Shown here: in pieces, positions 43,789-52,220 of the stretch
Numbering within the stretch: position 1 is the first letter of the stretch
How the letters are laid out: the number at the start of each line of letters is the position of its first letter
Assembly (NCBI RefSeq): GCF_023100845.1
Contig: NZ_CP095864.1
Location: forward strand, 2,852,001 to 2,916,000
Length of the DNA stretch: 64,000 nt
DNA from: Gordonia sp. PP30
GTDB taxonomy: Bacteria > Actinomycetota > Actinomycetes > Mycobacteriales > Mycobacteriaceae
Reading direction: 5' to 3'
Program-made: the position numbers and the translations under genes
The notes under the pieces: model-generated
The model's input: only the letters and a program-made list of their open reading frames with translations
The model's database searches: none
What the model was told of the DNA's origin: nothing

Positions 43789-45809
43789 CACAGCGTCTCC
43801 CAGATCGGGACCACCTGCAGCCGGGCTGCGGCGGTGAACGGCATCGTGGTCAGCGCGGCACCGAGGCTCGCCGTGTCGCGGGTCGTGACCGCGGTGGCGA
43901 GGTGTTCGGCCGCCGCCAGATCGTGCTTGTTCGCGATCGTCGACTGCGCCGGATCCCGCACGGTCAGGTAGGTGCCGGCCGACTCGGCGAGCCGGGTCGG
44001 GAGGGCGACGCCGACCGCCACCATGTCGAAGGCCAGCAGGCCGGACGGCAGGCCGTGCACCTCGGTCTCGACGGTGCTGACGTCGCGCGCCACCATCGTC
44101 CCGGTCCGCGCTTCCTGATGGTTGAGCACGAAGCCGTCCGGGTAGGTCGCGTATCCGGCACTGGTCAACTGCTTGTCGTCGTCGAGCGCCAGGAACTGGC
44201 CGGGCGCGAACTTGCCGTGGCTCACCGTCGTGTCACCGGCGGTCTGCGCGTTCAGCACGGTCTCCTCGGGCAGCGGTAGCCCGTCCATCCGGGTGATCGG
44301 CGTGCCCAGCGGGACCGCGTTCTGCCGGAAGTTCAGCGTCGTCATCGGATGCAGCAGCGCCGCCTCGGCGGGCCGGGGCCGTCGTTGCACCAGTTCGGGC
44401 TGGGAGGTGCTCAGATCGGTCCAGTTCGCGGGCACCCCGACCTGGTCGCGCAGGGCCGCGAGCGGGTCGCGCCCGGGCGGCAGGGCGTCGGCGGTCGACG
44501 ACCCCCAGGTGATCTCCGGGAGGGTGACGGTGACCTTCCAGAACAGCACGTGAACGCTGGCGCGGCCGCGGATACGCCAGGGTGCCGGCCCGGAGAAGTG
44601 CCCGGACAGCGTGACGCTGCCGACGCTGAAGTCCGCGCAATCGATGCTGACGTGCGCTTCGAGATCGGCGGTGAAGGCGAAGGGGCTCAGTGTCATCAGC
44701 GCGTCGAAGCTGAATCCGCCGGAGATCCCGAAGCCGCCGATTCCGGCGTGCAGGTCGGCGGCGGCACCGAACTGGACCGAGTTGGACGTCACCGCGAGGT
44801 ACGCGCCGAGGCGGACACGGAGGAACGGGCCGGGTGAGAGTTCCGCGCCGATCCGCGCCAGTTCCGGGCGGCCGGGTTCGCGGTACTGCGGGTGGAATCC
44901 GCCGGCGGACAGTTCGAAGAGCGGGTCGTCGCCGCCGCGGATGCGCAGCGACAGGTCGCCGGTGACGGCGAGTCCGACGATGCTGGAACCGGCGAGGCTG
45001 GCCTGGATCGACAGGCCGGCGCCGGTGATGGAGCCGAGGATCGTGGCCCGCAGGTCGATGAGCGCCAGGTCCTCGTGCGGCAGCGTGATGGCGACCTTGC
45101 CGAGGAGGTAGACGTTCGCGTCGCTGATCAGCACGGCGACCGACGCGGAGACGAGAGTCGGGGTGCCCCAGCCGAGTTTGAGCATCGGCCCGACGACGGT
45201 CGAGCCCGGCGACGGCGGGAAGCAGGTGCCCAGGGCCGGGAGGAGTCGCGGCGCATCGGCCACCGCGTGGCGCGGGAACATCAGGTCGCCCAGGACGCCG
45301 GCGTGCAGCGCCTGTTCCAGGGCGTTGCGGTCGGCGCGCCGGTTGATGCCGACGATGCCGCCGACCCCGACGAGGGTGAATCCGAAGGACAGCTGAATCG
45401 GCGGGGTGAACGTGCCGGTCAGCATCACCAGGACCGAGGGGTCCCCGTCGCGGGGCAGGGTCAGGATGCCGAAGCCGTCGACGCTGAGCGGGCCGAGGTC
45501 GGCGGAGAGCGCCCCGCTCCACGTGTCGCCGTCGTGGCTGAAGTAGCCGCCACCGGTGACCGGCGGCAGCGCGATCGAGGCCAGCGCCCCGGACGGGTAG
45601 ATCGGTTCGGCGCGAGCGTCGAGCCGCGGCCCGCCGTCGTCGAGCACCAGCAGCAGCACCGCCTTCGCGCCCATCCGGTCGACGGCGAAGGTGATCCCCG
45701 GTATCTCGTTCACCTCGGCCCCGACCACCAGGGCCACCTCCAGCGACGACGACGTCCCGGCGACACTGCCGCCCAGTTCCAGTTCGGCGTGTGCGTGTGA
45801 TCCGCTCAT
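43788..45809 (-). CDS. DUF6603-containing protein
   Basis: 673 residues. The central part FGFTLVGVGGIVGINRRADRNAL, GTCFPPSPGSTVVGPMLKLGWGTPTL and the following run of amphipathic strands (LSLRIRGGDDPLFELSAGGFHP, LRVRLGAYLAVTSNSVQFGAA) are the DUF6603 signature as I remember it; the strand pattern suggests a large beta-barrel or solenoid. No signal peptide. The C-terminal quarter is a separate helical/loop region. It lies 16 bases from the preceding gene and overlaps the next. DUF6603 has no established function. Confidence 0.8.
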   Translation of the reverse strand: MSGSHAHAELELGGSVAGTSSSLEVALVVGAEVNEIPGITFAVDRMGAKAVLLLVLDDGGPRLDARAEPIYPSGALASIALPPVTGGGYFSHDGDTWSGALSADLGPLSVDGFGILTLPRDGDPSVLVMLTGTFTPPIQLSFGFTLVGVGGIVGINRRADRNALEQALHAGVLGDLMFPRHAVADAPRLLPALGTCFPPSPGSTVVGPMLKLGWGTPTLVSASVAVLISDANVYLLGKVAITLPHEDLALIDLRATILGSITGAGLSIQASLAGSSIVGLAVTGDLSLRIRGGDDPLFELSAGGFHPQYREPGRPELARIGAELSPGPFLRVRLGAYLAVTSNSVQFGAAADLHAGIGGFGISGGFSFDALMTLSPFAFTADLEAHVSIDCADFSVGSVTLSGHFSGPAPWRIRGRASVHVLFWKVTVTLPEITWGSSTADALPPGRDPLAALRDQVGVPANWTDLSTSQPELVQRRPRPAEAALLHPMTTLNFRQNAVPLGTPITRMDGLPLPEETVLNAQTAGDTTVSHGKFAPGQFLALDDDKQLTSAGYATYPDGFVLNHQEARTGTMVARDVSTVETEVHGLPSGLLAFDMVAVGVALPTRLAESAGTYLTVRDPAQSTIANKHDLAAAEHLATAVTTRDTASLGAALTTMPFTAAARLQVVPIWETL

Positions 45810-45825
45810 GATCGATCTCTCCTCG

Positions 45826-46680
45826 TCAGTGGGCGGCGCCGAGGGAGAACCTCGGCGACTGTTGCGACGCGAGCTCCAGCGACGGCGAGTAGTCGACCGC
45901 CGCGATGTTCACCATCGAGCCGAACGGTCCCAGGAGTGCCAACGGGTCGACGGCGGCGTGAACGCCGCTGCGGCGGTCGTCACCGATACCCAGCGTCACC
46001 GCGTACGCGGGGCCGCCCGGGCCCGCCGTCAGGGCGACGCGGGCGGAGAGCGGGCCGACGAGCAGGTGCGCGACGTCCGGCGGTGCCTTGATCGGATCGG
46101 TCAGCGGTGTCCAGGAGATCGACGCCGTGAGGTCTCCGCCGGGGTCCGGCACCGCGAGGGCACCGCCGAACGGCCACCGGAACTCCGCCTTTCCGGTGCT
46201 GCTGCACGTGACGCTCAGGGCCTCGGTGTGCGGCACGCCGGCGGTCATCTGCGCGCTGGTGCGCAAGATGATCCCCTGCGCCGCTTGGGAAGTCGAGGTC
46301 TCGCGCAACGCCACCGCGAGCGTGGCGCTCCCCCCGCCCGGCCCGACGTCGTCCGGCGTGTAGGTGATGCCGATGGCCCGCGCCCAGGCAGTCCCGGCGA
46401 CGTCGCCGCCGTCGATCACCTCGACCCGCATGTGCTCCGGGTCGAGTTCGGCGACCTTCACCAGAATCAGGATCAGCAACGACACCCAGTCCGGATGCTC
46501 CACCGCGTCGCGCAGTGCCCGGAGGGTGTCGCCCGCGGTCTTCTCGGCGTCCTGTCGTGCCGCGTCGAACAGTTCGGCGACCCGGTCGGGGGCCTGCGCC
46601 GCCTGCCCGGCGATCGAAGACAGCAGATCGGTCACCACCGCACCCAAGTCTTCGGGGCGTTCGATCGGCGTGGCGTTCAT
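45826..46680 (-). CDS. 284-aa operon protein of unknown function
   Basis: 284 residues. The N-terminal 75 residues are helical (LGAVVTDLLSSIAGQAAQAP, RVAELFDAARQDAEKTAG), followed by a beta-rich region with alternating hydrophobics (ATLAVALRETS, GPLSARVALTAGPGGPAYAV). No family recognised, no membrane segment. ATG 46680 lies 18 bases after the upstream stop and its stop is 16 bases before DUF6603. Size and strand pattern suggest a partner or small cousin of the DUF6603 protein, but that is a guess. Confidence 0.75.
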   Translation of the reverse strand: MNATPIERPEDLGAVVTDLLSSIAGQAAQAPDRVAELFDAARQDAEKTAGDTLRALRDAVEHPDWVSLLILILVKVAELDPEHMRVEVIDGGDVAGTAWARAIGITYTPDDVGPGGGSATLAVALRETSTSQAAQGIILRTSAQMTAGVPHTEALSVTCSSTGKAEFRWPFGGALAVPDPGGDLTASISWTPLTDPIKAPPDVAHLLVGPLSARVALTAGPGGPAYAVTLGIGDDRRSGVHAAVDPLALLGPFGSMVNIAAVDYSPSLELASQQSPRFSLGAAH

Positions 46681-46698
46681 CGGTCGGCTCCGTATCGC

Positions 46699-47607
46699 TC
46701 AGGCCCGGGCGAGCCGCTGCATCAGCTCGTCCCAGTACGGCCCGCGCTGCAGGCTGCCGATCCGGTCGCTGAGATCGCGGGCGGTGATCACGCCGTCCTT
46801 GTTGGTGTCGAGACCCGGGTTCGCCGTGTACGCCCACGCGTACGGGCCCGCCTTTCCGCAGATCGCGGCGTCTTCGTCGGTACCGGCGAGCGTCGCCGGG
46901 AGGAAGGTCGCCTGGTACATCCGGCCGGCCGACGTCAGGTATTTCCGGTAGCCCCAGTAGTAGCGCCGCACGTACGGGAGCTGGGCCACCGCGCTCAGCT
47001 TCTTGAACTCGTCCGGTCCTCCGGCGAACTGGTACTCCTTGAGTCGGTCCGGCATGAACTGGATCAGCCCGGTGGCCTTCGACGTCGGATGCTGCGCCCA
47101 CGGCTTCACCCCGCTCTCGCTGTTCATCACGCCGAGCAGGTCGACCGGAGAGCAGTTCATCTCGGCGCACAGCGCTTTGAGGTCGGTGAAGAACTGGTCG
47201 GAGAGATGGCTCGTCTTCGACGTGCCGGACGGTGTCGGGCCGTCGGGCTTGACCGGATTCACCGGTCCGGGCGTCGGCGACGACTTCTGGTAGGCGACCA
47301 TCTCCCGGTCGAGGGCACCCATCGTTCCGGGACCCACCACCGGGTCGGCGGGCGACAGGTGCCAGTCCCGTTTGAACGCGGCGACGGCGCTGCCGGTCTC
47401 ACCCCCGAAGCCGCCGTCGGCGCCGTACTTCGGCATCGGATAGCCGAGGGCGATCAGCGCCTGCTGAACCTTCGTCACGGCGGGGCCGCTCGACAACACC
47501 GGTGCCGGCGACGGCGGGGTGCCTTTCGCGGCGAGCCGGAGCGAACCGTCCAGCACCCGGGCCAGATCCTGGTCGCCGGCGAAGATCTTGCTCTGCAATG
47601 AAGCCAT
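46699..47607 (-). CDS. PG-binding-like domain plus lytic-transglycosylase-like protein
   Basis: 302 residues. N-terminus LQSKIFAGDQDLARVLDGSL begins a peptidoglycan-binding-like domain with VTKVQQALIALGYPMPKYG and ETGSAVAAFKRDWHL (about 1-105). After a proline-rich linker comes a lysozyme-like fold: VMNSESGVKPWAQHPTSKAT then GLIQFMP, where the glutamate of NSESG is the probable catalytic acid and GLIQFMP is the substrate motif. The C-terminus includes a DTNKDGVITARDL Ca-binding-like (EF-hand/dockerin) loop. ATG 47607 has an AGGAGG ribosome site. No signal peptide, so export (if any) must be by another route. Confidence 0.8.
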   Translation of the reverse strand: MASLQSKIFAGDQDLARVLDGSLRLAAKGTPPSPAPVLSSGPAVTKVQQALIALGYPMPKYGADGGFGGETGSAVAAFKRDWHLSPADPVVGPGTMGALDREMVAYQKSSPTPGPVNPVKPDGPTPSGTSKTSHLSDQFFTDLKALCAEMNCSPVDLLGVMNSESGVKPWAQHPTSKATGLIQFMPDRLKEYQFAGGPDEFKKLSAVAQLPYVRRYYWGYRKYLTSAGRMYQATFLPATLAGTDEDAAICGKAGPYAWAYTANPGLDTNKDGVITARDLSDRIGSLQRGPYWDELMQRLARA

Positions 47608-47666
47608 TTCGGGGTCCTCCTGGAATTCGGTGGTTCTGCGCGGCGACGGCCGCTTGTGTCGGGCTG

Positions 47667-48439
47667 CTACGACTGGCTGGTGATGCCGCGGGCGCTGAGC
47701 GCCGCGCTCAGCGCGGCACGGGTGTTGGGGCCGGCCACGCCGTCGGCGGTGAGCCCGGCGCCGGACTGGAACGCGCGCACCGCCGCGGTCGTCCGCGGGC
47801 CCGGGATACCGTCGGGCGTCCCGGGGTCGTAGCCGAGTGCGACGAGCGCCAGCTGCACACCCAGCACGGTCCGCAGGTCGATGCTCGACGACGGCGTCGG
47901 ACCCGACGACGGGCTGGAACCCTCTCCGTCGATCGACGGCGCCGAGCCGTCCTGGTGAAAGGTCACCGTGCACTCCGCGTCGGACCCCACCGTCGCGTCG
48001 AACCACGAATACAGGTTGACGCCCTGGTACTTGGTGCCGATGATCTCGACCAGCGCGAGGTGGACGTGCGGGGAGCCCGCGACCGGTACCAGCGTCCCGA
48101 GGTACTGGCCGCGAGAGATCGTCGCGCCGGGCTTCACCTCCGCGGGTACCTCCCGGAAGTGCGTGTAAAAGCCGCCCATCCGGTCGTCGGGCGAGCGGAC
48201 GAACAGCTCCGCGCCGAAGACTTGCCGGAGGTCTTGTCGATGTTCCCGGTGTTGAATCGCGTGACGTGCCCGTCGAACGCCGCGTACACCGGCGTCCCGC
48301 CCGGCGCGCCCAGATCCATCCCGTAGCCGATGTACCACTCGGCGGCGAAGCTGTGTCCGCCGACGCCCGGACCCCCGTAGTTCTGGGTCCGGCCGCCCGT
48401 GCGGATCGGATTCGACAACTGCATCTCGAAAGCGGGCAT
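47667..48439 (-). pseudogene. M23 (LytM) peptidase plus PG-binding domain, frameshifted
   Basis: First gene of the operon, read from 48439 downwards. The frame starting at ATG 48439 (ribosome site GAGGAGGAA) encodes the N-terminal half of an M23 metallopeptidase (HSFAAEWYIGYGMDLGAPGG, TPVYAAFDGHV) and is lost near 48221. From there a second frame carries on exactly where homologues would (FGAELFVRSPDDRMGGFYTH, SPHVHLALVE) and ends with a peptidoglycan-binding domain (VQLALVALGYDPGTPDG, TTAAVRAFQSGAG). Zinc ligands are the H...D of the first half and HVH of the second. Adding one C near 48221 (plus strand) restores one 258-residue protein. Sequencing error or real inactivation cannot be separated here. 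Confidence 0.8.
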
Positions 48440-48507
48440 GAGATTCCTCCTCGAACCTGGCGTGGTCGCCGTGTCTGGTTCAAGTGTTGGATCCCCCGGC
48501 CCCGGCG

Positions 48508-48531
48508 GATCGAGTAGTGCACTACCTGATC
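48508..48531. promoter_or_regulatory. Imperfect palindrome upstream of the giant operon
   Basis: GTAGTGCACTAC (48514-48525) is a perfect 12-bp palindrome flanked symmetrically by GATC on both sides (48508-48511 and 48528-48531), giving a 24-bp near-palindrome with one mismatch and one wobble pair. It lies 69 bases before the operon's first ATG, where an operator is expected. No nearby regulator gene is in the operon. Confidence 0.4.
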
Positions 48532-48586
48532 TTCAGCGGCATCGGGCCCCGCGCATCGAGTGGCCGCCGGCGACGGCCCGGAAGCA

Positions 48587-48622
48587 CCGCAGGCCACGGC
48601 TCGAATACGCCGTGGCCTGCGG
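48587..48622 (-). terminator. Terminator after tRNA-Ile
   Basis: 14-bp perfect arms (48587-48600 with 48609-48622) around an 8-base loop lie eight bases beyond the tRNA 3' end in its direction of transcription. The TTTT flank is on the other side (48623-48626), so it could also stop plus-strand transcripts from the operon side. Confidence 0.75.
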
Positions 48623-48630
48623 TTTTACGG

Positions 48631-48704
48631 TGGGGCCACCGGGGCTCGAACCCGGGACCAGCGGATTATGAGTCCGCGGCTCTAACCAACTGAGCTATAG
48701 CCCC
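48631..48704 (-). tRNA. tRNA-Ile (CAT anticodon, lysidine-type)
   Basis: Minus-strand cloverleaf: acceptor GGGGCTA / TGGCCCC, D-arm TAGCTCAGTTGGTTAGAGC, anticodon loop CTCATAA (CAT), T-arm GGTTCGAGCC; A discriminator, CCA not encoded. The body differs from initiator and elongator tRNA-Met and matches the actinobacterial tRNA-Ile2 pattern, whose C34 is modified to lysidine so it reads AUA. The 3' end faces the giant operon. Confidence 0.9.
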
Positions 48705-48825
48705 CTGACCGGGCGGAAGCCGGGCCACCACGAGCCTAGCGGGTCACCACCAACCCTTCGCGGCGCACCCGAGCACCCGCGTCGCACCCCCTGCGGGTGT
48801 CATCCGATCGATCTACACTCGGAGG

Positions 48826-49455
48826 GTGAGAATCTCCCGGATCCGTCGTTTCGCTTCCACGTCGACGCTGTTGTCTTCCTGCGCACTCGCGGTGGCCGTC
48901 GTAGCCGGCGCCGGGACCGCCGCCGCCGTACCGAATCCGGACACCTCGACGGGCGCACGGGAACGCTGCGTCGTCGATCCCGCCGACGATGCCCGCACGG
49001 TCGATTCCTTGATGAACCATTGCAGCGCCTCGCAGATCCTGGCCCTGTTCGAGGGCGCCGAACTCGGCACCGTACCGACCGGAACCAAGACCATCTCGCT
49101 ACTGCCGATGTTCCAGGTCGACGGGTAGCCGCTGCCGTACCGCACCGCCCGGCCGATGACCCGCGCGCAGAGCAACCTCGGTAAGACCCTCACCTTCACC
49201 ACCCGCGACGGCGGGCCGTGGGTGTACAAGGACTACCTGTGGGGCCGGGACATCGGTTCCGCCGTGGTGCCGTCGGTGTCGCGGATCGACGGCAAGCCGG
49301 TCTACGCCGCAGACTTCGCCCGCGACTTCCTGGGCGTCGAACTCAGCCGCCACGAATACCGGCAGCTCACCTCCGGCGTGTGGATCGGCCGCGACATCGG
49401 CGGCGGTGACAAGCCCACCGACACTCCGACCGGCGGGGCGATCGCGCTGCACTGA
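48826..49455 (+). pseudogene. Secreted protein gene interrupted by an in-frame stop
   Basis: The frame from GTG 48826 opens with a signal peptide (basic MRISRIRRF, hydrophobic core, cleavage after GAGTAAA) and continues as a secreted domain to TAG 49126-49128. The same frame goes on without interruption to 49455 (PLPYRTARPMTRAQSNLGKT, WVYKDYLWGRDIGSAVVPSV, GVWIGRDIGGGD). A TAG replacing a sense codon after FQVDG would therefore have split one protein of about 209 residues. The GTG follows a TACACT -10-like box by seven bases, suggesting a leaderless start; GGAGG directly abuts it. Family unknown. Confidence 0.75.
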
Positions 49456-49540
49456 CCGCCGCGCCGCGGGCACGGGGACGTCGTGCCCGGCACTCCGCAC
49501 CGCCTCGACGCGCGCGCGATGCCCCGGCATCATCGATGCC

Positions 49541-49999
49541 ATGCCCGCCGACGGAACCACCGCCACCGACGCCCACACCACGGCCGACGAGTCGCCCGGC
49601 CTGATCAAGCGCCTCGGCGACCGCTACCGATACGTCCGGTACCACCACCGGTTCGGCTTTCTGCTGCGCTACGTGACCATCTTCGTCGGCGCTGTCGTCA
49701 CCGTGGCCGGCATCATCGCGATCCCCTACCCCGGCCCGGGCTGGGCGATCGTCTTCCTCGGCCTGCTGATCCTCTCCCAGGAACTGGAGTGGGCCGCAAA
49801 ACTCCGGCACGCGATCATGTACTGGCTCAACCGGCTGTATCGCGACCACATCGACGGTAACCGCCTTGCGCAGGCGACGCTCGGCGTCGTGACCTGCGCG
49901 ATCGTGTTCCTCACCCTCTGGCTCACCGGTGCGCTGCATCTGGCCGGCGGCTGGGTCGGGCTCGACTGGCCGTGGCTGGTCTCCCCGCTGTCCCGGTGA
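49541..49999 (+). CDS. PGPGW-motif membrane protein (TIGR02611-like)
   Basis: 152 residues with three predicted membrane segments: RYVTIFVGAVVTVAGIIAIP (about 44-63), WAIVFLGLLILSQELEW (about 70-88) and the C-terminal QATLGVVTCAIVFLTLWLTG (about 114-133). Between the first two lies YPGPGW, the diagnostic sequence of the PGPGW family. An acidic/threonine-rich cytoplasmic start follows ATG 49541, chosen because the longer upstream frame has no start signals. Function of the family is unknown. It stands alone before the convergent OPT transporter. Confidence 0.88.
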   Translation: MPADGTTATDAHTTADESPGLIKRLGDRYRYVRYHHRFGFLLRYVTIFVGAVVTVAGIIAIPYPGPGWAIVFLGLLILSQELEWAAKLRHAIMYWLNRLYRDHIDGNRLAQATLGVVTCAIVFLTLWLTGALHLAGGWVGLDWPWLVSPLSR

Positions 50000-50134
50000 G
50001 TCGCCCGGTCGCCCCGCAGCTCGTTCTCGCTCCCTCGGCGGAGGGGGCGAGAACGACGCCGGGGTGCCGGGCACCCCTGGTAAGGGGGCGACACCCGGCG
50101 GCCGGAAGCGCCACGAACGCGCAGCCCCGAAGCG

Positions 50135-52132
50135 CTACAGCTCCGAGGTGACCGGCGGGCCGTCGTACGGCTTGGACGCGGTCGTGCGGACGTACCGGTA
50201 CAGCCAGACGACGATCAGCGCGAACACGATCACACCGACCAGCTCCGCCCAGTCGCCGTAGCCGGCCGGAATGAACGGCAGCGCCAGCGGCTCGTCCTTG
50301 CCGGAACCGGCGACGATCCCGGCGAAGACCACGCCGTACAGGCTCTCGCCGACGATCAGGCCGGTGGCCATCAGGATGCCGAGGCGCTTCTTGCGAGAGG
50401 CGTCACCGGCGTCGCGCTCGGCCCACTTGTCGTAGGCCCGCCCGATGAACGCGCCGACGGGGATGATCAGGGTGACCGCCATCGGCAGGTACATGCCCAT
50501 GCCGACGGCCAGCGGCGGCACGCGCAACTTGGTCGTGGTGCGCTTGAGGATCTCGTCGACCAGGATCACCGCCGCGCCGATCGCCACGCCCAGCCAGATC
50601 TTGCTCCAGTCCAGGTCGTTGCCGAACACGCCCTTGGCCAGGGTCGACATCAGCCCGGCCTGCGGCGCCGACAGCGCGTCGGCCTTCGCTCCCGGCGCTC
50701 CCTCGAAACCGAAGGCGGTGTTCATCAGGCCGAGCACCGGCGGAATGATGATCGCGCCGAAACCGACGCCGATGATGAGCGCCACCTGCTGCTTCCACGG
50801 CGTCGCCCCGACCAGCTGACCGGTCTTGAGGTCCTGCAGGTTGTCGTTGGAGATGGTCGCGACACCGAAGACGACGGCGGCGGTGAACAGCGTGTACGCG
50901 GTCATGGCGAGCGCGTCCTCGCTGCCGTGGGTGAGCTTGAGCAGCACCGCCGCCAGCAGCACCACGACGATCCCGACACCGGAGATCGGACTGTTCGACG
51001 ACCCGATCAGGCCCGCCATGTAGCCGCACACCGCGGCGACGATCAGGCCGATCAGCAGCACGAAGATCACCGAGACCGCGACCATGCCGCCGCTCTTGTG
51101 GGCCAGCGGTGTGCCCTGCAGGAAGTCCCACAGCAGCCAGCCGATCGGGATCATCGCGACGAGGACGCTGAGGCCGACCCACTGGATCGGGATGTCCCGC
51201 TGGGTGATGTCGACCTCGCCGCCGTCGCGCCGCTCCCGCGCGCTGGCCAGCGACTCGACGATGCCGCGGACGATCGGCACGATCAGGGTCAGCAGCGTCC
51301 AGACCGCCGCGACGGCGATGGCACCGGCGCCGATCAGCCGGACGTCGTCCTTGAACACCCCGCCGACACTGTCAAGGAGGTCGCCGCTCGGCAGGCTGCC
51401 CCAGGTCTGCACGGGCAGCAGGACGAAGTACGAGATCACCAGGCCGATCAGCATCGCGATGCCGACGCCGATACCCACCAGGTGCCCGACACCGATCAGC
51501 GCCATCGACAGACTCGCGCCGTACATCGTCGCACCGCTGCCGATCCGGAAGGCCCCGGCGACGGAACTGCTGAGCACCTTGAGAGAGGCCAGCAGCGAGA
51601 ACCCGGCCGCCGCCAGCGACCCGACGACGATCATCCGCATACCGCCGCGGTTCTGTTCGGCACCGACCTCGCTGTCGCCGACCTTGAGCACCTCGGCGGC
51701 CGCGACGCCCTCCGGATACGGCAGGTCGGACCCGGTCACCAGCGCCCGCCGCAGCGGAATCGAATACATGACGCCGAGCAGGCCGCCGATCGCGCAGACG
51801 GCGACGGTCTCCCAGTACGGGAATCCGGTCCACCAGCCGATCATGATCAGACCCGGCAGCACGAAGATGATCGCCGACAGCGTGCCCGCCGCCGAGGCGA
51901 TCGTCTGCACGATGTTGTTCTCCACCACCGAGTGGTTGGCGAAGTACCGCAGGATCGACATCGAGATCACCGCGGCCGGGATGGCGGTGGCGAAGGTCAG
52001 ACCCACTTTGAGACCGAGGTAGACGTTCGCGGCGGTGAAGATCAGGGTGATCACGCCGCCCAGGATCACGCCCCGCAGTGTCAGTTCTTTGACCGAAGCG
52101 CCCGGGGCCCTCTCGGTGCGGGTCGTCGTCAT
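50135..52132 (-). CDS. OPT-family oligopeptide transporter
   Basis: 665-residue integral membrane transporter of the OPT/YSL group, probably a proton-coupled importer of peptides or metal-chelate complexes. Segments: LRGVILGGVITLIFTAANVY (first helix), GLKVGLTFATAIPAAVISMS, SIPLRRALV, DLPYPEGVAAAEVLKVGDSE (the conserved YPEG region) and GSSNSPISGVGIVVVLLAAV. About 15 membrane helices are apparent. ATG 52132 is preferred over GTG 52138 because of the GGGAG ribosome site. It is alone between the PGPGW gene (convergent) and dnaG. Substrate unknown. Confidence 0.93.
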   Translation of the reverse strand: MTTTRTERAPGASVKELTLRGVILGGVITLIFTAANVYLGLKVGLTFATAIPAAVISMSILRYFANHSVVENNIVQTIASAAGTLSAIIFVLPGLIMIGWWTGFPYWETVAVCAIGGLLGVMYSIPLRRALVTGSDLPYPEGVAAAEVLKVGDSEVGAEQNRGGMRMIVVGSLAAAGFSLLASLKVLSSSVAGAFRIGSGATMYGASLSMALIGVGHLVGIGVGIAMLIGLVISYFVLLPVQTWGSLPSGDLLDSVGGVFKDDVRLIGAGAIAVAAVWTLLTLIVPIVRGIVESLASARERRDGGEVDITQRDIPIQWVGLSVLVAMIPIGWLLWDFLQGTPLAHKSGGMVAVSVIFVLLIGLIVAAVCGYMAGLIGSSNSPISGVGIVVVLLAAVLLKLTHGSEDALAMTAYTLFTAAVVFGVATISNDNLQDLKTGQLVGATPWKQQVALIIGVGFGAIIIPPVLGLMNTAFGFEGAPGAKADALSAPQAGLMSTLAKGVFGNDLDWSKIWLGVAIGAAVILVDEILKRTTTKLRVPPLAVGMGMYLPMAVTLIIPVGAFIGRAYDKWAERDAGDASRKKRLGILMATGLIVGESLYGVVFAGIVAGSGKDEPLALPFIPAGYGDWAELVGVIVFALIVVWLYRYVRTTASKPYDGPPVTSEL

Positions 52133-52220
52133 GTGCACTCTCCCTCATCGCCCCCTGGATACTGAGAGAAACCCTAAACCCCGCCGCGCCCGCGCGGGCA
52201 GCTTGGGCCCGAGCCCGGTG

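Noticed and set aside
48200..48240. Programmed -1 frameshift in the M23 gene
   Set aside because: The junction lacks a slippery heptamer and a clear downstream structure; a base deletion is simpler.
32660..48439. Prophage, T6SS or extracellular contractile injection system
   Set aside because: No sheath, tube, baseplate, AAA+ ATPase, portal, terminase or integrase was recognised. The PG-hydrolase domains alone are not enough for such a call.
49126..49128. Pyrrolysine or other recoding at TAG
   Set aside because: Nothing in the window suggests pyrrolysine use, and a nonsense mutation is simpler.
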